The notes under the pieces were generated by a model. The model did no database searches, had not been told where the DNA came from, and was given only the letters and a program-made list of their open reading frames with translations. DNA of 48,470 nt, from positions 1 through 48,470 of the forward strand of contig NZ_PVNB01000026.1 in NCBI RefSeq assembly GCF_003001995.1, written 5' to 3'. Positions 25,468-34,715 of the stretch are shown in pieces (position 1 is the first letter of the stretch; each line of letters opens with the position of its first letter). The position numbers and the translations under genes were made by a program. This DNA is from Orenia metallireducens. Lineage in GTDB: Bacteria; Bacillota; Halanaerobiia; Halobacteroidales; Halobacteroidaceae.

Positions 25468-27564
25468 TCAGCCCCCAAACCTAGCAAAGAGACTCTGCTT
25501 ATCATCCTGTTTTAATTTTTGGTCTATCTCCTTTAATATCTCTTCTTTAATTTGAGATAAATCTTCTCCTAATTTATTGGATAAATCTTGAATATCACCT
25601 TCAACTATATTTTCAATTTTTGTTAATCTGGCTTCCAAGTTGGCTAAATCATTCTTAGATAACTTATCTTTTAAATTTTTATAAATTATCTCCTTAATCT
25701 TATTCTGACTCTCTTTATCTCTAGCTTCTAATTTAGCAACTACATCATTAAATCCACTTTGGAAAATCTTATTCTGCTCTGTGAAATTATTCATAATCTC
25801 TTCACGGTCAATAATAAACTCTTCTAATAACCCTGTTAACTTAGTAAAAGTATTTGGCATTTCCTCTAACATCTCATCAAGTTCAGTAATAGTTACTCCT
25901 AATCGGTTAGCTATCTCCGCCAAATTATCATCAAAGCTCTGGAAGGTTCTCTCTAAACCTTTATGAGTATTCTCAGCAAATTGATTCATACCATCAGTTA
26001 AATTATTATTTAACTTAGTAAAGTTATTCTCAATAGAAGACCAGTAACTTTCAATCTTATTCACCTGTTTATTCATACTAACCATATGACTTCTTCTCAT
26101 CTCTTCAAATTCTTGTTGACTATTGATTAATTTATCTAGTTTATCACCGGTCATCTCTTCTAAAGTAATTAATTTTGAACCTACATCATTTAATTTACTT
26201 ACATTTTTATTTAAGTTTTGATTTACCTGCTCAAATTCAGTGATATAAGTTGATAGATTAGATAACGCCTCTTCAGTAGAGTGTAATAACTCATTCTGTT
26301 GCTTAGCTCCTTGACTGACTACCTCAATCAATCCTTCTGTCTCTTTTTTAGTCTCTTTCTGCCACTCAATAACATCTTCTAGGGTATCCCTTAATGCTTC
26401 AAATTGGTGATCAAAAGCTTCATTAAAGGTACTTAAAAACTTGTTGACCATCTTGTCTATACTTTCAGCCTGTTTGTCCATAGAGAACCCAGCTAAATCA
26501 TCCATAATATTACGCATCTGAGCAATGTGGGGAACAAGATTGTCATTCATAGCCGACTCTATACTATTCACCATATCCTCTCTACTTGCAGCTGATTCAT
26601 CAACAAAACTTTCAATATTAGAGTTCATACTCTGTATAGAAGGAGCTATTGACTGCTCTACTGCTTCTTGTAAACCATTGACCAGTTCAGGAATTAAGGT
26701 ATCACTAACAAATTCCTTAGTGGTATTAATATGCTCCCGTTGATTATCAACTATCTCATCTAATAAGTTACTTTCGATTCTAATCGGTAACACTCTATGT
26801 AATTCATCATTTAATTCTTCAATCTTTCTTTTGGTATGGCTGATTAAAACCTTATCTAATAAAGTCCATAATAATGAAAAACCGATTGCATATAAAGAAG
26901 AAGTAAAAGCTACTCTCATCCCAGAAATTAAAACTGTAATCTGTTGTTTAATCAGATCTACATCAGCGATATTATCTAAACCATCTAATCCCTTAACTAA
27001 CCCTAAAAAAGTACCTAAAATCCCAATTCCTGTTAACAGACCAGGAATTGCATTAGCCAAAGTCCTATTAGAATATTTATTAACTAGTTTATTAACTCCT
27101 AAATAATAATTTGTATCTAATATCTTATTGGGATTAGCTTTACTATTTACTATATTGTAGTAATTTTTCCAATCTTCTTTTAATACATTACTACTTTCAT
27201 TAAAAATTTTATTAATATTTACTATATTATTCTCTGAATTAGAAACTTCTCTTTTTAACTTCTTTATTTCAGAATTCACTTTCCACAATTTTTTATTAGT
27301 TCCAAAAAAACTTATTATTGCAAAACCTACAATAAGTATTTTAAATATTGTTACAATCTTTTCTACTGAATTTGCCTCTGATTGATTTGAAATAATTAAA
27401 ATTAGAATTAATGAGATTACTAAACTAGCCCCATAAAATCTAAGAACACTATTTCTAACCCTATCCTCCTCATCTTTCCACCATAAAGATAATCTAGGAT
27501 TAATCAACCCTATAATTATGAATATAATTGACCCTAAAAGCAATAAAGATAATAATAATTCCAT
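25468..27564 (-). CDS. zorA: Zorya protein ZorA, MotA/ExbB-like with long tail
   Basis: A 698-residue inner membrane protein. Membrane segments lie near 2-21, 43-60, 70-88, 172-191 and 218-240. The last two carry the MotA/ExbB core (GLLTGIGILGTFLGLVKGL and FTSSLYAIGFSLLWTLL). Residues 245-690 are a long helical, coiled-coil cytoplasmic tail, the hallmark of ZorA, thought to pass the signal from the envelope to ZorC and ZorD. RBS GGGGGAG precedes the ATG. First gene of the operon, with an extended -10 promoter 30-40 bases upstream. Confidence 0.92.
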   Translation of the reverse strand: MELLLSLLLLGSIIFIIIGLINPRLSLWWKDEEDRVRNSVLRFYGASLVISLILILIISNQSEANSVEKIVTIFKILIVGFAIISFFGTNKKLWKVNSEIKKLKREVSNSENNIVNINKIFNESSNVLKEDWKNYYNIVNSKANPNKILDTNYYLGVNKLVNKYSNRTLANAIPGLLTGIGILGTFLGLVKGLDGLDNIADVDLIKQQITVLISGMRVAFTSSLYAIGFSLLWTLLDKVLISHTKRKIEELNDELHRVLPIRIESNLLDEIVDNQREHINTTKEFVSDTLIPELVNGLQEAVEQSIAPSIQSMNSNIESFVDESAASREDMVNSIESAMNDNLVPHIAQMRNIMDDLAGFSMDKQAESIDKMVNKFLSTFNEAFDHQFEALRDTLEDVIEWQKETKKETEGLIEVVSQGAKQQNELLHSTEEALSNLSTYITEFEQVNQNLNKNVSKLNDVGSKLITLEEMTGDKLDKLINSQQEFEEMRRSHMVSMNKQVNKIESYWSSIENNFTKLNNNLTDGMNQFAENTHKGLERTFQSFDDNLAEIANRLGVTITELDEMLEEMPNTFTKLTGLLEEFIIDREEIMNNFTEQNKIFQSGFNDVVAKLEARDKESQNKIKEIIYKNLKDKLSKNDLANLEARLTKIENIVEGDIQDLSNKLGEDLSQIKEEILKEIDQKLKQDDKQSLFARFGG

Positions 27565-27596
27565 TTTACAACTCCCCCTTAACTACTAATTCAAAA

Positions 27597-27605
27597 ATTA
27601 TATCA
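27597..27605 (-). promoter_or_regulatory. Extended -10 promoter of the zor operon
   Basis: On the minus strand TGATATAAT (27605-27597) is a perfect extended -10 element. The -35 region 17 bases upstream (TATTAC) is poor, as often with extended -10 promoters. It lies 33 bases before the zorA start. Confidence 0.5.
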
Positions 27606-27700
27606 TAAATACCTAACAAGTAATATTATATTTCATTTACCTTGAATTACATATTTCGCTACTATCTATTATTTCCCTGCAAAAATTTAGCTAAAAACAA

Positions 27701-27724
27701 AAAGAGAGTCAAAAAACTCTCTTT
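27701..27724 (-). terminator. Terminator of the DUF499-helicase operon
   Basis: AAAGAGAGT (27701-27709) and ACTCTCTTT (27716-27724) form a 9-bp stem with a 6-nt loop, followed on the minus strand by TTTTTGTTTTT. It separates the HEPN-CBS gene from the zor promoter. Confidence 0.85.
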
Positions 27725-27764
27725 AGCCATTAATTATTATTAATTTTTTAAAATACCTCGATAT

Positions 27765-28481
27765 TTATTTACTTATCCTATTATAAATCTCTGGCAAATC
27801 CCAGACCGTAATAATCTTCAATAAACTATCTGTAACCTTAGCATTCTGAGTAACCAATATCGCCTCTAACCTTTCCCCACTCTTTTCTCCCTCTTCAAAG
27901 ATTTCAATCACATCTAATAAGCTATCATTTCGTGATAAGAATTTATATTTAAAGGCTTCTTCCCTATATTCCAACACATCTTCAACTTTAGAATTAGCCA
28001 ATAGAATAAACTCTTCATCCTTATCTGCTTCAGAACCTAAATAACGAGTAATAGTATTGCTAGTCAGCAAATCCATAAACTTCTCATCATTATAAACAGG
28101 AACTTGAGAATAAGAGTTTTCATACATTACTTTGACTGCATCCATAACTGAATCATCAATACCTAATGTAAGTACTTTATCTAAGCCAAGAGAATCGATC
28201 CTAGGTGGGTTAGTTAACAAAATATGAACATCACTGATCTTTTTAACTATTTCATCATTAGGTTCAGCAATTATATCCCCTGTACTCTGATGAACAATAG
28301 CATTTCTTAAATAAGCAAACTGTATCAGATCATCTTTATAATTTTTAACCTTCCAATTACCTGCTTTACTTAAACCTTTAACTAAGCTCACAAAGGATTC
28401 TTTAGTAGTTGTATTTGCACTCTGAGCTAAAAATTTATATATCTTATTGAAATAATTTAAGAAATTATTAGAGTTTGACAT
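27765..28481 (-). CDS. HEPN-like domain fused to a pair of CBS domains
   Basis: A 238-residue soluble protein. Residues 1-75 are helical and contain LRNAIVH (58-64), which fits the R-X4-H motif of HEPN RNases (Arg59, His64). Residues about 95-150 and 165-235 look like two CBS domains (TLGIDDSVMDAVKVMYENSY, then a second one ending ILVTQNAKVTDSLLKIITVWDL). CBS pairs bind adenine nucleotides, so a nucleotide-gated RNase is a reasonable guess. The HEPN assignment rests on one short motif in a helical context. RBS AAGGGAGTG. It is the last gene of the defence operon, 46 bases after the helicase, and could be its effector or a regulator. Confidence 0.65.
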   Translation of the reverse strand: MSNSNNFLNYFNKIYKFLAQSANTTTKESFVSLVKGLSKAGNWKVKNYKDDLIQFAYLRNAIVHQSTGDIIAEPNDEIVKKISDVHILLTNPPRIDSLGLDKVLTLGIDDSVMDAVKVMYENSYSQVPVYNDEKFMDLLTSNTITRYLGSEADKDEEFILLANSKVEDVLEYREEAFKYKFLSRNDSLLDVIEIFEEGEKSGERLEAILVTQNAKVTDSLLKIITVWDLPEIYNRISK

Positions 28482-28527
28482 GATGTCACTCCCTTTATTT
28501 TTACAAGGACTACAAACAAATATAATG

Positions 28528-31206
28528 TTACCAAGATTTTTTTAGTTTTTCTAACTTAGATTTTTCATCTAAAACCTTAGTACAAATTTCCCAATCACTT
28601 GTTACAACTTGTTCTTTATATCTAATCTCAAATGGATGCTTTTCAGGTACATAGTCGATAACTTTTTTTGCTTCTTCTTTTTTTCCTATTGCAATATTAA
28701 TCCATACATCCTTTAAAACATCAGGTAACTGTCCAAAAATCTCTGTAATACTTTTTAATCGCTTAGATAATAACTCATGTACTCTATCTTCAACAGAATC
28801 CTTATACCTCATATTATATAGATATATTTTACTAAATCTTTGTCCCCCTCTTTGAATACGACCTTTTCTCTGTTCTAGCCTAGTAGGGTTCCAAGGCATA
28901 TCAATATTAATAAGTCTTCTTAAAACCTGTAAGTTTAAGCCTTCTGCTGCAGAGTCGGTTCCTATTAAAATTTTCAAGTTATAATTTGTTACCATTTCTT
29001 TAATATCATCTTTGGTTTTTCTGTGAAATTGGTCATTAAGAAAATATCCAGATTTATTTCCACCAGCATAGATACCTATCTTTTCACCTTTAAAATCTTT
29101 TGATAGTTTATTAGCAACCCATTTAGCTGTATCATAGTACTGAGAAAATATTATAACCCCTTCTTCTATCCATTTCTCACTTCTTAATAACTCTAACAAT
29201 TTATTATATTTAGGATCTTCAGCTTTATTAGAAGTCAAAGAATATACATATTTACAAAGAACTTGGTACTCTTCTTCAGTTAAATCCTTAATCTCACTAT
29301 AATTCTCTTCCTCTTCTTCAAAAACTGAGTCTAAGTTGCCACCCCAGTCGTTCTTCAGTTTCAAACCTGTATTTTTCCCTGCTTCAATAGAACTTCCTAT
29401 CCTTTTCAAAAGAAGTGTCTTTAAAAATCCACCACCTTTTACCCTGTTAGAAATCATCTCACAAAATTCTTCTGCATATTTGTATGCCTCACTCATATAA
29501 CCAGTTAATAGTAATGGAGCTTCATCTATAACCTCTACTTCAATCTTATCTAAATAAGGCTCTCCTGTTTTAGGGTTTGTTTCATTTTCTAAATACTTTC
29601 TTTCTCTTCTTACTACGTGCCTTATATAAGGATTATAAAGGCTAAAAAAATCTCCCATTAAAAAATCAGCATATCCTTTATTATGTATTTCTAATTCATT
29701 ATAACCTTTAGGAAAAACAACAACTTCATCATCAATATCTTCAGAAACTCTAAGCATTTGAATATTCAAGCCTTCATTAGATGGTGGAAAAGGGTTCTTA
29801 ATCCAACGCCATTTTTCAGTAGGACTTAAACCTTCACCATTCGTTTTTATTAAATTCAGACCTTCATCTATCTTTCCTTTTTTTCTCCAGAAAGAATTTT
29901 GCGAACCCAATACTTTATCAGTTCCTTGTGATAAAACATTTAATAAATCCCAAAGCTCTATTGGATGAAGCTGAATTGGAGTAGCAGTTGCTAATAACAT
30001 ACTCTTAGTTCTAGGAGCAATTTCTAACAAGTATTCATATAAATTATTGCCTTGAAAAGAATGAAAATTTCCATTCTTATCAATCTTTTTTCTCCTTGCA
30101 TGATGAGCTTCATCAACTATAATACATTCATATTTTTTACTTAAGAGATAATCAACAGAATCAGATTTTGCAGTAATAAGACCCTGAGATATAATACCAA
30201 TTCTTCTTGGACACTTAATAATATCTTCTTTTCCTTGACTTGGATATTTCATATCATTTTCATCAATCCAGTTCCTACCATCCCACCTTGCAGTTGGTAA
30301 GTGTAATAACTTTTTTAGTTCATCCTGCCATTGAGTCATTAATGTCTTTGGAGCAATAATCAAAACAGGTTTATCTCCATATAAAGCCATTAATTCTGCA
30401 CTCATAGCTAACTGAATAGTCTTTCCTAAACCCACTGGATCAGCTAAGACATACCTAGCCCCATAAGGTTTCTTATGATCTTTAAAAGCCTTATTAATAA
30501 AATACTTTTGATGTTCCCATAAGCCAAAGTTTTGGCGATATATAGGCGATTCTACACTGACAGAAGCAGGTAGTTCCTCATCATCCTTTATATCTTCTAT
30601 ATCAGCAACAACTTCTCTCTCAGCAAGCCTTTTTATATCTTTTATAATAAAATCAGGCATTTTAATTGCTGCGGGACTATTCCATAAAGCATCAAATTCT
30701 TCTTGAACCCATTTAACTGCTTCTGCAGAGTTATCTTCCCATACTAACTCATAATTTAACTTCCAAGCACTTTTAGATTCATTAGCACTACCTAAAAATG
30801 AAGTTTTCTCACCATTCTCTAAAGTAATAACTCCTGCTTTACCATGAATCAATCCAAACTCTTTATTAGGTAAAACTCGAACTTCTAATCTATCCGACAC
30901 CAAATAATCATATAATTTCTTTAAACGAAAATGACCATTTTCTAACTTTTCCGGCTCACTTTCACACCATTCCCTACGAATTGCTTTCTGTGCATTCTTA
31001 GCAGTTTCAACATCTTCAGGTTGTAAATCAGAGTTACAAACAATTCTAATTTTGCCCTCTATAGAATCAAGAGCTTCTCCTGCGACTTCAAAAATAGAGC
31101 TACTAAAATATCCTGCAATTCTATCATATGACTTTGCATTCTCTAATCTTTTATTAAGAAGAGAGTCCGATATGGACTCTCTTCTTGAAGAATATCTCTT
31201 TATCAT
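28528..31206 (-). CDS. SNF2-type helicase with N-terminal PLD-like domain
   Basis: An 892-residue protein. Residues about 20-170 are phospholipase D-like with the motif HGK in LIHGKAGVI (119-127) and GSANES. Residues about 225-800 are an SNF2 helicase: WEHQKYFINKAF, Walker A DPVGLGKT (256-263), DEAHHARR, then TDSAAEGLNLQ and RKGRIQRGGQ. Only one HxK is seen, so a PLD nuclease would need to dimerise. It follows the methyltransferase gene by 9 bases, with GGGTGAG before its ATG. Such helicases occur with DUF1156 methyltransferases and DUF499 ATPases in defence operons. Confidence 0.85.
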   Translation of the reverse strand: MIKRYSSRRESISDSLLNKRLENAKSYDRIAGYFSSSIFEVAGEALDSIEGKIRIVCNSDLQPEDVETAKNAQKAIRREWCESEPEKLENGHFRLKKLYDYLVSDRLEVRVLPNKEFGLIHGKAGVITLENGEKTSFLGSANESKSAWKLNYELVWEDNSAEAVKWVQEEFDALWNSPAAIKMPDFIIKDIKRLAEREVVADIEDIKDDEELPASVSVESPIYRQNFGLWEHQKYFINKAFKDHKKPYGARYVLADPVGLGKTIQLAMSAELMALYGDKPVLIIAPKTLMTQWQDELKKLLHLPTARWDGRNWIDENDMKYPSQGKEDIIKCPRRIGIISQGLITAKSDSVDYLLSKKYECIIVDEAHHARRKKIDKNGNFHSFQGNNLYEYLLEIAPRTKSMLLATATPIQLHPIELWDLLNVLSQGTDKVLGSQNSFWRKKGKIDEGLNLIKTNGEGLSPTEKWRWIKNPFPPSNEGLNIQMLRVSEDIDDEVVVFPKGYNELEIHNKGYADFLMGDFFSLYNPYIRHVVRRERKYLENETNPKTGEPYLDKIEVEVIDEAPLLLTGYMSEAYKYAEEFCEMISNRVKGGGFLKTLLLKRIGSSIEAGKNTGLKLKNDWGGNLDSVFEEEEENYSEIKDLTEEEYQVLCKYVYSLTSNKAEDPKYNKLLELLRSEKWIEEGVIIFSQYYDTAKWVANKLSKDFKGEKIGIYAGGNKSGYFLNDQFHRKTKDDIKEMVTNYNLKILIGTDSAAEGLNLQVLRRLINIDMPWNPTRLEQRKGRIQRGGQRFSKIYLYNMRYKDSVEDRVHELLSKRLKSITEIFGQLPDVLKDVWINIAIGKKEEAKKVIDYVPEKHPFEIRYKEQVVTSDWEICTKVLDEKSKLEKLKKSW

Positions 31207-31215
31207 ATTCTCACC

Positions 31216-34131
31216 CTATACCCCTTCATTTTTTAATGACTCTCTAAGTAACTTAGCATACTTAGCATCTTGATGCCAATGTTCCATAGTATCTATCATC
31301 TCTAATTTAGAAATAAAAGTTAGTATCTCATTCATAAGTGGTTTTTTATACCAATAATCTTGACTTTGATTAAATACACTTTTGATATAACTACGCCCTG
31401 AAGCTGTAGATTGATTTTTAGCAGCTTCATAAATAGCAACTAATAAGTGCCTTACTAATGACCCCTTAAAATCATTGTCATTTAATTTATTATCAAGGTA
31501 ACTCATCTTATACTCTAATGGTGCTTTTAAACGAGCATTATTAGCTTCAAAGCTATAAAACATATCTTTATAATCTTTAACTCCAAAGCCTTTAGCTAAT
31601 TCTTGATAGGCACCTATACTATGTTCATTATTCATTTCAAGTTCTAAACCTCGGATAAAATATCTTTCAGTATTTGATAACTCAAACCAATGATTCTTTT
31701 CAAATTCATCAGGGATCAAATAACTGTTTGCTACATCTCGTGCTTTTTTGATTAATTTTTCAACTGGATTCTCTTCACTTCTATCACCTGCTAACCAATA
31801 ATCAATATCTATACCATCAATCTCTCCATAACTGGTCAATACTTTCAATGCTGCAGCATATGAAGCCAGTAAATAATCTGCATCAGTAAAATCAGGCAGA
31901 TCTTTATAATCAATCCCTTTCATAGAATCAATCATACTCTGAACTTCATATTGGATCTCATCATATACTTCATCCTGAAAGGCAAAATCATCAGAAGTCT
32001 GCTTCTGTAATACTAATAAAACAGTACCTTTAACATAATTACCCTGTTTAATACCACTAGAACTAGTTTCAGTTGATATATTCCATGCTGAAGCTACCTT
32101 TAAACCTGCTAACCATAGAATCATTGTTAACTCTGACCAAACCTTTACATCTTGATGGGTAAACATCACCACTTGGTATCCATTATCAGGCATATTATCG
32201 GATAAGTTTTTATAAATTTCAACCATACCTTCATTAAAAGATTGTCCCGTTCCTTTAACGGCCAATATCCTTTTAGAATCAGTATACCATTCGGGGAAAG
32301 TATTTTTTAGTAATGACTTATCCCAAACTAAGAAAAATTCAGATAATTCATGGTAATTAACTGCATCTGCATACGGAGGGTCTGTTATCCAAATATCCTG
32401 TTTTTCATTAATATTTCTTGCATCCATTGGTCTTACTTTGCTTTTACTTTCAAATTCATAATTATTAATATTATAAAACCAACTATTACTTAACATAGAT
32501 AAACTTCTTGTACTATAACAAAACAAAGTATTTAAAGCTTGATTATAAAAAGTAGATGAACCTTTTTCATTTGCCGAACTAGAATCCCAAAAACTTAATT
32601 TTGAATTCCAAGTAGAACATTTGTAAACACCCAATAAACTAATAACCTTATCTTTTTGAGTCTTAGCTTTTTCATGAGCAACTTTTATTAAAAGCCCATT
32701 AATTAATAATTGCCTATGATTAAATAATTGATGCCAATATTGCCAACCTCTAGTCCTAATTGGTTCATCAGTTTTTTCACCTGATTTAATTTTATCAATA
32801 GGAATATATCCTTTTTTTTGCCATTTATCAAAGCGTTCTGATAATAACTCAATAGATTTTTCTTCTCTTTCTAAATCTTCTTTTGTTGGACTAGTATAAT
32901 ACCTTTCTCCTTCATTATCAATATATTTTATAGCATATAGCCTTTCTTTAAAAATATCATCTTCAGCAGACATAAATTTTTCTTTTTCCCAAGCTTCTAC
33001 TCCATAAATAATTTCATTACTAGTCTTTTTATCTTTTCTAATGCTTGTTATAGGTGTTTTACTATCGCAATGAGGACAATATACTTTATTGCTTACAACT
33101 GTAGATAATTTATCAGCTTCTTTCATCTGCTTCTTACTTGCACCTTGAATAATTTCAATATCAAAATTATTATTATTGCCATTTTCTTTTAATAAAGCTA
33201 CAGTTTTGGTACCTTTACCAATAATCCATGAAGGAGCTAAGGGAACATCATAACCACATTCAGGACATTCTACTTCAGCACAATAAAGATATGAGTCAGC
33301 ACGATGCCCCTGTTCATTATGTTCAATTCCCCATTCAATAATCTGTTTATCAACCTCATCATAAACTTTTTGTTGAAATTCTTTTAACTCTTCAACCTTT
33401 TCATCTGAACACCCTGTAATATTTAATGAAGCCCAAGTTAAAAGTGAAGCTGCTGGGTTTAAATCTGAAGCAAATACATCAGCCCCCATACGCCCTGCTT
33501 CAAAAGGAATAGATCCCCCACCTGCAAAACAATCTCCAACTTTAGGTGTATGACCAAAACGCTTTTCACCTAACTGCTGTATCAACTCTTGCAAGTTAGA
33601 AGCATTAGTTTCTAAATGTTCATTGATCTCTTTCCAGGCTTTCTCATTGATTAATTCAACTTCTTCAGGTCTTTTACAATAACTTAACTTATCATCATAA
33701 GATAATCTATTAAAAGCTATTCTTTGTAACTCATCTTTCATCTTCTTTTTATTTTCTCTCTTCATACCTAATGGATATTTAGGCTTTTTAGCAGTAGATC
33801 CTTCCCTGAAAAATTCTTTTCTCTCTTCTTCATTAGTTAGTTTCCATAAATCTTTTTTTGATATATTATCTTTCTTTCTTAACCACAATCCATCATCATC
33901 CATAGTCATAATCTTAAGAAATATTTCTCTATCCTTAGAATAATCATTTGATACAGGCATTAAAACCCCTAATAAAGTAGCCCTAACTAAAACTAATGGT
34001 TTTCTTCCCCACCATTTACCTAGTCCTGTTAAAGTTTGTCCTAAATTCGCTTTTCTTTCTTTATAACTTTCTTTAGATATTCTAGAAACTGGAAATTGAA
34101 CCTCTATAAATGATTTGCTATAATCTAACAA
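31216..34131 (-). CDS. DUF1156 DNA adenine methyltransferase with zinc ribbons
   Basis: A 971-residue protein. Residues about 5-60 are the DUF1156 start (FIEVQFPVSRISKESYKERK, then GKWWGRKPL). The SAM site is in GDCFAGGGSIPFEAGRMG (199-216) with SDLNPAA. The catalytic DPPY lies at 584-587, followed by ADAVNYHELSEFF. Two Cys pairs, CPECG (289-293) and CPHCD (352-356), form a zinc ribbon. It should methylate adenine, marking self DNA for the partner helicase and ATPase. I start it at TTG, with AGGAGG 6 nt upstream. Part of a five-gene operon. No separate restriction endonuclease is seen. Confidence 0.88.
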   Translation of the reverse strand: MLDYSKSFIEVQFPVSRISKESYKERKANLGQTLTGLGKWWGRKPLVLVRATLLGVLMPVSNDYSKDREIFLKIMTMDDDGLWLRKKDNISKKDLWKLTNEEERKEFFREGSTAKKPKYPLGMKRENKKKMKDELQRIAFNRLSYDDKLSYCKRPEEVELINEKAWKEINEHLETNASNLQELIQQLGEKRFGHTPKVGDCFAGGGSIPFEAGRMGADVFASDLNPAASLLTWASLNITGCSDEKVEELKEFQQKVYDEVDKQIIEWGIEHNEQGHRADSYLYCAEVECPECGYDVPLAPSWIIGKGTKTVALLKENGNNNNFDIEIIQGASKKQMKEADKLSTVVSNKVYCPHCDSKTPITSIRKDKKTSNEIIYGVEAWEKEKFMSAEDDIFKERLYAIKYIDNEGERYYTSPTKEDLEREEKSIELLSERFDKWQKKGYIPIDKIKSGEKTDEPIRTRGWQYWHQLFNHRQLLINGLLIKVAHEKAKTQKDKVISLLGVYKCSTWNSKLSFWDSSSANEKGSSTFYNQALNTLFCYSTRSLSMLSNSWFYNINNYEFESKSKVRPMDARNINEKQDIWITDPPYADAVNYHELSEFFLVWDKSLLKNTFPEWYTDSKRILAVKGTGQSFNEGMVEIYKNLSDNMPDNGYQVVMFTHQDVKVWSELTMILWLAGLKVASAWNISTETSSSGIKQGNYVKGTVLLVLQKQTSDDFAFQDEVYDEIQYEVQSMIDSMKGIDYKDLPDFTDADYLLASYAAALKVLTSYGEIDGIDIDYWLAGDRSEENPVEKLIKKARDVANSYLIPDEFEKNHWFELSNTERYFIRGLELEMNNEHSIGAYQELAKGFGVKDYKDMFYSFEANNARLKAPLEYKMSYLDNKLNDNDFKGSLVRHLLVAIYEAAKNQSTASGRSYIKSVFNQSQDYWYKKPLMNEILTFISKLEMIDTMEHWHQDAKYAKLLRESLKNEGV

Positions 34132-34166
34132 ATTAATCCTCCTTTTATTTCTTCATAAAAATCTTA

Positions 34167-34703
34167 TTAAAATAACCTTTGAACAAAGCTACCAACCAAT
34201 TTATTATCGACTGGGTTTTCAGTTAGTGCATACCTTAGAGCCACTCTCCAACCTCTCTTATCACCATAATGACCAGTTGAAGCATTGGTCATGGTAAAGA
34301 GCCACCAACGCTCTTCAGGAGATAAACCCAACCAATTTTTTATTGCTAAATCAATTGCTGCTACTTCAGCATCTTCGATAGCCCAAAGTAAAAGCACCAA
34401 CTCTTTTCCTAATAACCTCTCAAAAGGAATTAAGTAATTATCAAAATCACCGCTATTTAAACCATCTTGTTTTAACCTTCTATTGAACTCTTTTTTTATA
34501 ATATTTTTTACTTTATTCCATTTACCTTTATCTAATATTATCTTTTTATCCCTATTATCCATATCATTTATTTGCTCTTCATCATCCCAAGTGAACCTTT
34601 CATAAATTACAATTTTTTTATTTCCTTTAGGAAGTTCTAATAAAAAATGATGATTGGTTTCTTTTGGATTAAAACCAAATCCAAATGTTTCAATTGTACT
34701 CAA
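34167..34703 (-). CDS. DUF3780 family protein
   Basis: A 178-residue soluble protein starting with FGFGFNPKETNHHFLLELP, a typical DUF3780 start. It continues with an ERFTWDDEEQ segment and a C-terminal part rich in Trp (SPEERWWLFTMTNASTG, then GWRVALRYALTENP). DUF3780 is known to me only from operons with DUF499 and DUF1156 proteins; no activity has been assigned. The start is TTG with AAGGAG 8-12 nt upstream. It lies 12 bases after the DUF499 gene and 35 before the methyltransferase gene. Confidence 0.8.
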   Translation of the reverse strand: MSTIETFGFGFNPKETNHHFLLELPKGNKKIVIYERFTWDDEEQINDMDNRDKKIILDKGKWNKVKNIIKKEFNRRLKQDGLNSGDFDNYLIPFERLLGKELVLLLWAIEDAEVAAIDLAIKNWLGLSPEERWWLFTMTNASTGHYGDKRGWRVALRYALTENPVDNKLVGSFVQRLF

Positions 34704-34715
34704 AAAACCATCTCC

